Source of the DNA: Anticarsia gemmatalis
Taxonomy: Eukaryota; Arthropoda; Insecta; Lepidoptera; Erebidae
Assembly: GCF_050436995.1 (NCBI RefSeq)
Contig: NC_134770.1
Span: 8,690,501-8,754,500, forward strand
DNA: 64,000 bases
Direction: 5' to 3'
Made by a program: the position numbers and the translations under genes. Shown here piece by piece: positions 22,182 through 32,510 of the stretch. Every line of letters begins with the position of its first letter. Position 1 is the stretch's first letter. The notes beneath the pieces were generated by a model that did no database searches, was not told the DNA's origin, and was given only the letters and a program-made list of their open reading frames with translations.

Positions 22182-24574
22182 TCAGACGCTATGGTTGCTA
22201 TGAGTGGGGACGGGTCGCTTGTGGTGGTGGTGGTGGTGGTGCGCGGGCAGGTGCTCGGCGAGCGGCGGGCGCGGGTCGCGGCCCTCGTGCATGTACTGGC
22301 GGCGCTCGCGCGGCAGGCGGAACTGCGGGAAGGGCGCCGCGTCCAGCGAGATCAGCGCCACGCCCTCCGCGCCGCGCTCCTGCAGGAAGCGCCGCGCGCC
22401 CCCCGCGTCCCCCGCGCCAGCCCGCCGCGACTTGCCCGCCGACTTCACCTGACAAAAGTGCATCCTTCAGCTTCATTCACTTACCATGCCACGTAAGCCT
22501 TCCTCTCACCGCGGCGATGCACCAATCATATGGCTATATGAGTCTTTTCTAACATCAAGCCGGATTGCAACAGTACGCTAGAGTACGATCGCTGTATAGG
22601 TTTTTATAAACTAATCGATGCAATTGAACTTTCTTGCTGATGGAACTACATAAGAAACAACAAATGATTTATCTAGAATATCTGCGGAGGGAACGCTCAC
22701 CTTTAGTAGTTTATATTTAACGTTGGAATTGCGCACTTGTTGCACGTACTGTTTGTACTGATCCAGGTCATCCTGAGCTGTGCGTTGTTCGTCGGCGCCG
22801 CCCTCGTCTAGCTTGTCTTTGTCTTCGTCACGTACCGTGTCAGCGAGGTGCACGTCGCTCAGGTCGCCCAGCTTCTCGCCACCTTCAGTTTCCTGGTGAA
22901 TGGCGTGTTTGTTATAACGTAGTCTTAACTTTTCATCGTGAGGCTGATCTCTTGTTGGTTGATGTGTGTAGTCGCTAGGAACATCGCGCTGGTCACCGTG
23001 TCCTCTGTGACTGTCCCGCTGTTCATTCCTGTATTCATTACTTGGCTGGCGTTCAGTGTTTGTCAGACGACGTCTGTAGTGTTTATTTTCATCCATATCT
23101 TCTGGTTCATCGTTAACATTATGATCGCTACTTTTGTGGATGGACTCGCTCTTCTTTTCGTTAACATCATCATATTTATTATAAGTTTTCGGTAAACCTT
23201 GCTTGTCTCCTTGTTTGGGATGTGATTCATCATTGCGTGGTTCCAGGTAGTCAGGCAAAACATTTGATATCGTGTTGCTAATTTGAATTTTCCTTGCACT
23301 GGTGTGGTGAGCACTCGCGTCCTCATCATATTTATCAGTTTGTTGTTTATCGTTTTCTTCAGTAGATGTGTGTAGTAAAGTGTCACTTATTTTAACTTTC
23401 TCATTATTGTTGCTAGTTTGACTGTCACGTACACTGTACTTTTTTTCGTGGTGTTCGGCGCGCGGCTCTCGCTGACGATCATTAAAGTCATCATGATCGT
23501 CGTGACGTCGATAAATGGTCTGACTGACGTGCTGGTCCCAGTATTTGTAGTTACGTGTCGATTTCGTGTGTTTCTTAATTTTTCGATCGTTACCTAGCGC
23601 ATATAATCGTTTTCGATGTCTGCTCCTCCTGCGTCTCCTGGTCGGCCCCAAGTGTCGTCGAGCGTCTTGCTTGATCGAGTTATCATCTTCACCCGGTTTG
23701 CTGTGATCTCTTAACAGTTCTTCATCAGAATGGTCATTGTTCGGTGTCAGTCGACCGTCGTCCACGTAATACAGCAGGTCAGTTTGTGAGACATTGCGCT
23801 CAAACGGGCGGGGCTTAGCTTGCGCCAGCTTGTGACCGTTTCCCAATGAGCCGTAGTCGTCGTCGATGGATCGGAACACGTGCGTGCGGTTACGTGGAGG
23901 TCTCGTCAACGTTGTATCTTCGATATTCTGCGGAGAACCACAGTTATATTTGTTATTATGGTGATTTCAAGAACTTTAATAATTCTTTCACTACCGTCAA
24001 CTGATTCATACACACCATACGATAATGTTAAGTATCAAAATTTACGTGAGTCATTTGCGTGGTGCGTGCGCCGCGCTGTGTGGTGGTTGTGGTGGTCGAG
24101 GGGGCGCGAGTGAGGCGCGGCCGCGGCGACAGCGCCTCTGTGTTCTGTGAAGGTGTCGTCGGTTCGGGTGTCTGTCTGTCGTCATAGTCGTAGTTGTCTC
24201 TCATGAGTTGTCGGCGGATGTTGTCGACGAGGTTGAGCGCGCGCCGCCCGGACGCGCCCGCCGGCAGCAGCGTGGCGCCCGGCGGCGCTGCGCCCGCCTC
24301 GCCCACCACCGGCCGCCACGGGTCGCCCGACTCACCGCCTTCTGTTGTAGATTCTAACCCTGCAATAATATCTAAGAGGGCATAATTCGCTCAAATTATT
24401 ATTAGTAAAGTAAAGTTAGATTTCGCATTTAGCTGTCATGACACTGGAAGTTAGACCATCGCGAACATCTGGGTTGATATTGTTATAATGCAGCTCACAG
24501 TTGCCGGCAGTGGTGGTGTGTGCGTGTGCGATGAGCGTCAGGGCGAGGCTCGTCGTCACCGCGACACTGCGCAT
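22182..24574 (-). CDS. Large charged secreted protein, His-rich C-terminus (family member D)
   Basis: Four minus-strand exons, 24574-24499, 24359-24046, 23927-22701 and 22448-22182 (phases 1, 0, 0), give about 627 residues. Donors are GTGAGC, GTAAAT and GTGAGC; acceptors are TTGCAG, CCGCAG and TGTCAG. Exon 1 encodes a signal peptide (MRSVAVTTSLALTLIAHAH). Residues 68-86 hold the family motif LVDNIRRQLMRDNYDYDD. Exon 3 is one long disordered stretch rich in Asp, His, Arg, Lys, Asn and Gln, with basic clusters (TRRRRRSRHRKR) that could be processing sites. The last exon encodes a hydrophobic-acidic patch (EGVALISLDAAPFPQF) and ends with seven consecutive histidines before KRPVP. No cysteine is seen in the mature protein. 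It is unlike any family I know. Secretion is inferred from the signal peptide, and the His and Asp runs could bind metal, which is speculation. It lies head-to-tail with member C on the same strand. Confidence 0.75.
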
Positions 24575-25113
24575 GCTGCGTGCGACTGCCGCGACCGTCG
24601 CGACTGTCGCGTCGACACCAAGCGACTGCGACTATCGGAGCGAAACTAAAACTAGTGCTTCATTACAGAGCTCAAGCGGGCAGCACTGTAATACAAGCTT
24701 AGTTTACAACTATCATCGTGCGTTACCCGCTCCCGCTTATCACTGAAATAGCAACTTTAACACTTTATAATTTAAAAGCAATAATATAAATTTCGTAAGC
24801 GTTTATTGAGAGTATGCGAGTTTGCGCATACCTCTACAGTCGTTTGATATCTTTAAACCTTATTGTAATAAACAATATTTACGCCAGCTCCAGGAAAATA
24901 TGTTAGCACCTTGTGAAATAATGTTTTGTCCGTGATTTATATAACTTGTACGTCGGTCGTGTTAGTAATGCAAGCATGGAACATAGTTGGTATTGTCTAA
25001 CGGAATTAGCAGTGGTGTGCGCCGCGGTCGCACTCGCATATAAATGAAACGCTTCGTATATTATGTTTTATTTTAACATTGCTTTAATATTATAAATACT
25101 AATATAATACTAG

Positions 25114-25213
25114 TATAACGTGTGTTAGACCGAACACACAAGAATGTAATAAGTATATCAATGTATAACGTGTGGTAGACCGAACACACAAGAATGTAAT
25201 AAGTATATCAATG
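25114..25213. repeat. 50-bp tandem duplication
   Basis: Two 50-bp units (25114-25163 and 25164-25213) beginning TATAACGTGTG differ at one position (T/G). Each carries GTGTGNTAGACCGAACACAC, itself a partial inverted repeat. Confidence 0.9.
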
Positions 25214-25595
25214 TTGAAGAGCATCGTTGCATATTGACTTAGTGCGCTAACGACGCGCTCTCTGTTCATCCAATAAATAACTGCCATCATTCACTCTATG
25301 TTTACACAAATCATTCATTTAAAGACATACACTTTATTGATCTACTACATGAACATTAAACTACTGTATCTGCTACAGTCGATGCCTGTAAATATGTATG
25401 TAACACTCTATCTTGAGTTTCAGTTTCATTGTATTGTTCTAAACATTCATTATTATTATGTTTGCCAATAGCGACCTCATACATTATAGGAAGTAAGCAT
25501 GACGTCACATTGTATATAATGTAAATATGCGACATCGGCTGCGCCACTTGCAATCTACATAATATTAAATTCTCGCATTTTTAGCTGGTAGCTGC

Positions 25596-25650
25596 TCGTA
25601 GCCGTCGTGGGGCATTCGCGTAGCACTCGTAGCACCCGCTACGAACGCTG
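25596..25650. other. GCTACG/CGTAGC motif cluster 3
   Basis: CTCGTAGCC, GCGTAGCAC, TCGTAGCAC and CGCTACGAACG occur in about 50 bp, mixing both orientations of the motif seen at 3385 and 5934. Confidence 0.5.
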
Positions 25651-26314
25651 ATTTGATTTGATTAAAAACAGCACACGGCAACGCTTGTAGTTATAATGAA
25701 ATATAATGTAGAACTGTACTAGTGGTGGTCGTGTAATAAGTGTGATGTGTGCATGAGTAGAGCGTGTGCTCCACTGTGTATATATGTACTGTGCAGTAAT
25801 GAACAGTAATGAGCAGTAATGAGCGGTGACCGACGCCGCGCAAATTATATACCGACCGCATTACGAATAAGTCACAAAAATACCTAGTCCGTACTAACTA
25901 CCCACTGCTGTTACTAATGGAAATAAAGATTAATTCCCCTTACTGAATCATTTTGTGTGGAATTTAGAAGTACACCTACAATTTCTCAGGAAACCATGAA
26001 ACTCTATGTGCACAACCATTGTCTAGGTGCATTGGACAATATGTCGTCGCTGAAACTTCAAATAACTCGCACCTGCCTAATCATTCGCAATGACAGTATA
26101 AATTAGAGGCAGCTAATTATTTCAACGTGAGATCTTATGAGAGAGATATCACGAACGTTAAAAACGGCGCCATTTTAGTGTTTGTTAATATAAAGATCTA
26201 AGTAGAGCGCATTAGCCTGTGGGCGTGAACCACGTGTTGTCTCAGTGTGTCTCAGTGTGCGGGGTGTCGTGTGTCGTGTAGCAGTACATCAGTATGCCGC
26301 GGTGCTCGCTGCGA

Positions 26315-26378
26315 ACACGTATAGACACGTCGGAACACGTGCGAACACGTCTGAGCACGAACAGCTCGCGGACACGTG
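26315..26378. promoter_or_regulatory. 10-bp phased ACACGT array
   Basis: ACACGT starts at 26315, 26325, 26335 and 26345, exactly ten bases apart, and recurs within GACACGTGG near 26371, where it forms a CACGTG E-box. Another CACGTG sits upstream near 26231. CACGTG is the core site of many bHLH and bHLH-PAS proteins. The helical phasing parallels the CGTCAC array at 10471. Confidence 0.5.
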
Positions 26379-27215
26379 GAGCCGCGCTCCGTGAATATAA
26401 AACACAACGACCTCGAGCTCCTCGCCGCTCACTCCTGACACACACTCGGCAACTAACAGCAGCACAGAAACACTATTTCTACGAACTATAACATAACTAA
26501 TACATGTCGTGTCCACGTCGAGAAAACATATATTTTTTTAAACTCTGTGTAAGTAAATCCATATAAGTGTTAAATACACATTATTTGGTCCCATGTACTA
26601 AAGAGAGAGCTTATTACCTTTAACTTGTAGTTGCAGAATGGTTACATAAAATGTCCTCACAGAACATACGAGCTGCTCTAGTGAAGTCTAGTGGGACAAG
26701 GTGGTAGTCATCGACAGCCTGTTGCCCGTGCGGAGTGGGACAGTCACTCAGACGCAACCGACGCTAGAATACTTCAACTAGGTGCAGTTCAATACAAAAC
26801 AAGCCAAATAAAGCCGTTTGTGAGCGGAACTGAGCAATACTATGAGCCTACGCCACTCACACAGTAGAGAAGCGACGTGCTTTCACTGCGAGACCCTTAC
26901 ACACAACTTAGCATACTTGTATCAGTTTGTTGCGCTGTAAATAAAATCGAATATATGTAGTTACCGGCCAACCAATTATTACAATTTTGATTTTCTGACA
27001 ATTAATCAACTATTTCTGTTATACCAGTGTAATCAAAAATGAGATACATTATCTTTCATGCGTAGGTAGGTATGTGTTAAACATACTAACATTTTGTTGC
27101 CGTTAAACTAATCCGAGAGATTCCATGTACTGTTCATTGTTGGCGGCTTAACCACCATCTACATAGTAGGTCGCCAACGATCTGGTAATATGTACTCGAC
27201 AGCCAAAAATGTTGT

Positions 27216-27290
27216 GGAAGACACATCGTCATCGTAGCAGCACGGTTCGTAGCACCGTGCTACGCGGTTATGTAGCAGCACAGTGGCTGC
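27216..27290. other. CGTAGCAC motif cluster 4
   Basis: Repeated TCGTAGCA/TGCTACG words (CATCGTAGCAGCACGG, TTCGTAGCACCGTGCTACG, ATGTAGCAGCAC) form partly overlapping inverted repeats. Confidence 0.5.
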
Positions 27291-27472
27291 ACGCTAGCAG
27301 TATATTCAGTTGCGGAGCGCAGGTCGCGGCACTCTTCACTATTTCTTTGAACAACACTCGCGAGCCCTGCACTGCACGTACACTCTCAACTTCGATGTAC
27401 CTGTTCCCACTGACACACACGACACGATGTTTAAACTAATACTCAAATTTCGCTAAGTATAATTATTATGAA

Positions 27473-27744
27473 CTAGCTGACCCGCGCAACTTCGCTTGCG
27501 TTACATAAGAGAGAATGGGTCAAATTTTTCCTCGTTTTTGGAACATTTTTTACTGGTACTCTGCTCCTACTGGTCGTAGCGTGATGATATATAGCCTATA
27601 ACCTTCCTCGATAAATGGGCTATCTAACACTGAAAGAACTTTTCAAATCGGATCAGTAGTTTCTGAGATTAGCGCGTTCAAACAAACAAACAAACAAACA
27701 ATCAAACAAACAAACAAACTCTTCAGCTTTATAATATTAGTATA
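27473..27744 (-). mobile_element. Helitron-like repeat, subfamily 2
   Basis: Reverse orientation. It begins CTAGCTGACCCGCGCAACTT (the complement of the GCGCGGGTCAGCTAG end), carries a (GTTT)n tract and ends at TTATAATATTAGTATAG. Same family as 34693-34914 and 37361-37626. Confidence 0.8.
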
Positions 27745-29883
27745 GATTAAAATGTAGATAGTTCATTTAAAACTTTGGATTTTTAAGGCGTGACAGATCC
27801 ACGGAACGATATTATATCATATCATCTAACACAATTTCTAAGTAAATCACAGAATGACAGAATAGTATTCGTTTCAAATAATGTGATATTAATATAGAAA
27901 TGATAAAGTGATAAAGAACATGTCGGGTGACTGCTGTGCGGTACTATGTCGTGTCGTGTGTCGTGTGTCGTGTGTCGGCGGCGGCGCGCGGGCGCTCGTT
28001 CACGCTCGGTGGGCTGTTTTAACGACTGCCTCGCGCTGTTAACCGCTGCTTCACCTCCGCCACTGGACTTATTTTTAATAAAAGAAACATTCGATGTAAT
28101 TACTCGAACGTGTTCACACATCAAAACCTCACGATCATTAAAATAAATATTATTTCTGCAGTTACACTAACTGGCGCGCCGCCTCCACTTGTCAACGACC
28201 TGGGAACCTTTCCAGAGCCCGTGGCTGATAAAATATCATTCAAGTAAATGTAAACTATTCATTAATTTAAAATGAAACTTAAGCCTAAACAATTTAAGAG
28301 TTTTCATTGATGTAGATCTATTAACTTCGCCATTCGAGCTAGAATCTAACAAGTTGTTCATATTCATGCCAATTGCCTATTTGAAATATCATAATAGAAA
28401 ATATTTTGAAACAATACGCAGGGTAAATCAAAGGCTAGTAATAAAGGTAAGGTTTCAGTAATAATGTCATGTTCGTACATGTAACATGTGTGCGTGTCGT
28501 ATCGCGATCGCTGAATAATGGCGTTTTAATGGCGCCGGCTACCTGCGACCCGCGCCCTCGCCGCCGCTCACCCGCACTCACCCGCACTCACTCGCACCAC
28601 TCGCACACGATCACACACAAGTCATGAGAAGACATAACCTTCAGATTATATTCACTACAACGTCAAGTTCTATATTATAATTCAGGTAAAAAAACAAACT
28701 TCGAAAACGTGGAGCATTCCTTGTACTTCTGTCTCTTGCTAACTGACATATTTTTTACTGTGCCCATATTATTCGCAATGTATGCAACTAAACATAGGTA
28801 GTTATTGGTGAAAATATGAAATATAACCTGAAAAACTACTAGGTTAGGTGCAATTGGTGCAATCTTATCACTTGTGGCAAACAACAATATGTCGCGAATT
28901 CTTAGAACAATAATCCTGACGCTGCATTTATAAGTTTTTATGTGGAGGGCCCGGAGTCGAACCGCCAGCGCGGCACCGGCGCGATATAACGCGAGCCGCC
29001 GGCGAGTGCCCCTTGATTTCATTACGATTCGAATTCGAACGAACACTTACAATTATTTCCAATGAAATCGTAATGGAAATTCTGAAAACTTGATATTGTA
29101 GATATTAAAAGTGTGTCATCATTACGTGCCCTTGTTCCGCTCCAGCGCGTTGTGTTCCAATTACTGCTTCATTTGATCACCAAACAATTAAATTGGAATC
29201 GAAAATAAATACAAATTAAATCTGTAAATAACAAAGGAAATATTTTTCTCGTTTCATGTCTACCAAAAAATATTTTGTGTACAATTTAAGCTTATTAAAT
29301 TATGATGTTGATCATCTCCAGTTCATATAATGACTTCCAATCCGTATTCTAATTCAAATCCTCGTAATCTTCTTGAATCGAGTCAGCCTTATTAATGTCA
29401 TTTAGTATTCATAGGCGCATGTTGCACCTCATCATCCTCACATAGACGGTATCGTCAAGTTGAAGGCTTCGTCTGTAAAGATCAGCAATCCGACAGTCAA
29501 TCTTCTGATATACGATACCATTCCTATTGTGTGCAGAACAATAGAGTAACTGGTGGCGGCACGGCGTACGCTGCGGTATTCCCCATCGCCGATCACCTGT
29601 CAACGCGTCGACGGCGATGGATGGATACATATCCACGCATTCCACTCACTGTGGATACATTAATCCAAACGGATTCAAAAATAAGCAGCGTTGTCTCGAA
29701 TAGAATTGTAAACTAGCGATCGACAGGCGCGTCAATGTCGGGACACGGAAAGCGTTTTAGCCGCCGCCGCGAGTGAGGCCGCCGCGCCGCCGCGCCGCCT
29801 CACACCCGCCACCGCTGCATTAACATTGAACACTTCGTCGACGGGTGCCGCTGACAGCGAGCGCCGCATAACACTTGACGACG

Positions 29884-30021
29884 ATGGATCAACGCTGCAA
29901 CCACTACGCATTGCCAATAATGTACCGCCCGTACCCGTACTCGCGCCGAGACGACTCGTGCCTCTTACACTCTCAAGTCGGAGCTTTATACCGCAGTACT
30001 GCTATCACCACTGAGCGTTGA
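29884..30021 (+). other. Small ORF next to a GC-rich island, possible first exon
   Basis: A 45-codon frame starts MDQRCNHYALPIMYRPYPY and follows a GC-rich island (29755-29880). The composition looks more protein-like than the surroundings and resembles N-termini of some developmental regulators. I see no good splice donor before the stop at 30019 and no continuation, so the coding status is open. Confidence 0.2.
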
Positions 30022-30609
30022 TTCTTGCACCTGATCTTTAGCGATTTTACACTAACTTATCTTCTCAGAACTTTTAATTGTTTAAATCTTCAAGATTTCT
30101 TGCACGAATTTTTAGCAACTGCAAGATCGGAAGATATTCCATTTTTTTTTAAGTTATTGCTACGTAACATGCTATATCATATTTTAGCAGTAACAGTACC
30201 TAAATACACGGTGTTGTTATGTTTGTAGAACAAATACCACTACAATATTGTGTTGGACGAATTCTTGGTCAGAACACGGGTAGAACTCATTTGTTACATA
30301 GTCTCAATGTTGCGTTGTATAGTTGTTTCAACATGATCCACTTGTTTGGCGACCAATTGATATTTACGACAGAATTTATATCTGCTTCATACATTCTTAT
30401 ACTAATGTAAGGAATGTGAGTCGTTGCGGGAAGAGAGCGAGTGGGCGACAGATATCGCGCTATTATCATATAAATAGTCACTCGACGTGATTGATCTCAC
30501 GCCGCTTCACTTTAATGAAAAAAACATGGCCATTTTGTAGCAGCGGGGTGAAGCCGGGCGCGGAGGGACAACCCTTTGTCATGGAAACGATCGCCACTAC
30601 TCAGTGGAA

Positions 30610-30665
30610 TTAGTCTGCGTAGTCGTCTACGGTCTACGACGTAGCACTTTCAGCCTACGACTGAA
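30610..30665. other. CTACG motif cluster 5
   Basis: GTCTACGGTCTACGACGTAGC and CCTACGAC occur within 55 bp, in both orientations. Confidence 0.45.
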
Positions 30666-30997
30666 TCTACCGTGTCTGCAACGGCCTCACAATCGACATG
30701 CATTTAATCATCTACAGATGTCGTCTACCAAAAAAAGTTCTTTAAGAATAAGGTAGCTGCTGTAATTATTTTATGTGATCTGATAACGATACTAATTCTT
30801 GTACTAACTACTGTTTCTAGTAGCTACTTCTTCGTAACTAAGTATAGGTCATATGGACTTATGGACGGATGTAAGGGGAGTAGCAATGACTGAAATCAAA
30901 ATCTTATATTTTGGAGCACAGTATGCTGACATTACACAAATTACAGTTGTTACAATAACGCGACTCGGTACAAACGTAACAAAAAATATTTTTAATC

Positions 30998-31370
30998 ATT
31001 GAGAGCGGGCGGCCCTGCGTCGCCGCCGCCGCTCCCCGCTCCCCCGGGTGCGACTAATTCAAATGGACGGTATTTATTTCTAGTTAATTATTTGAGTGCA
31101 CCCCTCCTCCGTCCCGCCCGCGCGCCCCTCACTCCCCGCGCCGTCCCCGCCGCCTCAGCCCGTGGCCGACGCCCGAGGGACGAGGAAATCATTGTTATTT
31201 ACGTGTCTCATCAAAGAAATATTTGGGGTAATTTGGCGGAATGTTTTTCCGAATACGTCATTATAAGTTGTTACAAAGCGGGGCTCGACGGCGGCGGCGG
31301 CGGCGGGCGGCGGGTGAAACATTAGCGCGCTCCCTCGACGCGCGGCCCGCGGCGCACACCGAACGCTAAT
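30998..31370. promoter_or_regulatory. GC-rich island with embedded AT homeodomain-like blocks
   Basis: GC-rich CpG-containing DNA alternates with short AT blocks (GACTAATTCAAATGG, TAGTTAATTATTTGAG, GAAATCATTGTTATTTACGT) without a reading frame. TAATT and CAAAT/ATTTGCAT-like words are typical homeodomain and POU sites. The mosaic suggests a conserved enhancer or a CpG-rich promoter, but no transcript is evident. Confidence 0.3.
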
Positions 31371-31956
31371 TTTGACACAATACTCTTATTATTTTCATAA
31401 AATAAACCACAAAACATAATACATTCAATATATTTCCAACTTTAATCTCTTCTAAATTTGGCATAAAATATATTACTCTACAATCGAATTCAAATATAAC
31501 TTTATAAGTCGAACCGGGTTCCGAATCCTAGTTCGTCTAATCTGATTAAGGGTCAGGGAGCAGACAAATGTATAGAAAAATACTCGACACACCGTTCACA
31601 CTTAATGGATTATGCGTCGGTTTGAAGCCCATACTAAATAAGCTACGCCCGACGCATCTTCCCTCAGATGTGAACCGACCCTAAGTTGTAATTGTTCTGG
31701 TACCGAATGCAACATATAATGTACAATTGTACAATGCAATATGTTTTGCATTCAAATAAAAACAATAATTATTCTCAGTTTTTTTTTATATACTGTACAC
31801 CTTATTTACAATTTTTAAAGATCGTCTTGGAAGAGCATCTCCTAGCACACTATAATATATGTTAGTATACTTACATTCTACTTAAAAGTGGTCCTAATTT
31901 TAGATTAACTGTAAAAGCTGTAGGTACAAGTATCTGCAATAAACACTTTTTTTTTT

Positions 31957-32165
31957 AGTTAAACAAAACCGTAACGCTGCGTATGGTGGGTTCAAATCCT
32001 AACCAGGACAAATACTTGTCATGAGTACGAGTATCTTTTCTGAGCCTGATTGTAAAATCTATATACATATGTAAACCAAGTTCTTATTATGTATTTAGAA
32101 GGTTATTAGCATATTTATCAGTTGTCGGGTTACCATTGTGCAATCTCCGTTTTAGTCAAACAAAG
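31957..32165 (+). mobile_element. tRNA-SINE fragment, second family
   Basis: From the B box region (TATGGTGGGTTCAAATCCT) through the body (ACGAGTATCTTTTCTGAGCCTG, then ATCAGTTGTCGGGTTACCAT) it matches the SINE at 52890-53125. The A-box half is lost, replaced by a T-rich run. Confidence 0.75.
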
Positions 32166-32510
32166 CGTTTGAAATCGTAATCATACCTACTATGACCGTA
32201 GAATGTAAGAAAAAAAATATAATATTTATTTATTTATATTTATCACATCTTCCAAGCATGTCGATGCGTTCCGGCGCAGCTGCTGAAAGTGCGGAGAGTT
32301 GATTGCATACTTGATCCTCATCCATCCATGACAACAGGCGCTATTACTGATTTGTAGATTTTTCCCTTAGGCTAGAAAACTTTAAGTCACATAAAATTAT
32401 GGTACCTACTAGAGACATGTTGCCATTTCAACCATCCTGCATTTAGCCTATTCCTCACATGTCTTTGGAAGAGTGAGGTGTATTTAAAATCGGAGCAAGC
32501 CGGCAATACT

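Larger units (their letters stand above)
24575..26215. other. Intergenic with 50-bp tandem duplication
   Basis: No gene is supported. It contains the putative promoter side of member D, the duplication at 25114-25213 and CTACG cluster 3 at 25596-25650. Confidence 0.5.
26386..29883. other. Intergenic with one Helitron-like copy
   Basis: No gene is supported. GC-rich islands occur near 27955-28005 (repeated TCGTGTG), 28525-28600 and 28945-29010, with a CTACG cluster at 27216-27290 and an element at 27473-27744. Confidence 0.5.
30022..31956. other. Intergenic with GC-rich islands
   Basis: No gene is supported. A CTACG cluster lies at 30610-30665 and a GC-rich block at 30998-31370. Confidence 0.5.

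Noticed and set aside
22198..22496. Plus-strand ORFs antisense to the last exon of member D
   Set aside because: Open only because of Gly/Arg-rich complementary codons; no splice or start context.
22611..22700. Extension of the large exon of member D to a stop at 22611
   Set aside because: An in-frame donor at 22700 joins at phase 0 to the His-rich last exon; the read-through tail looks like intron, though intron retention is possible.
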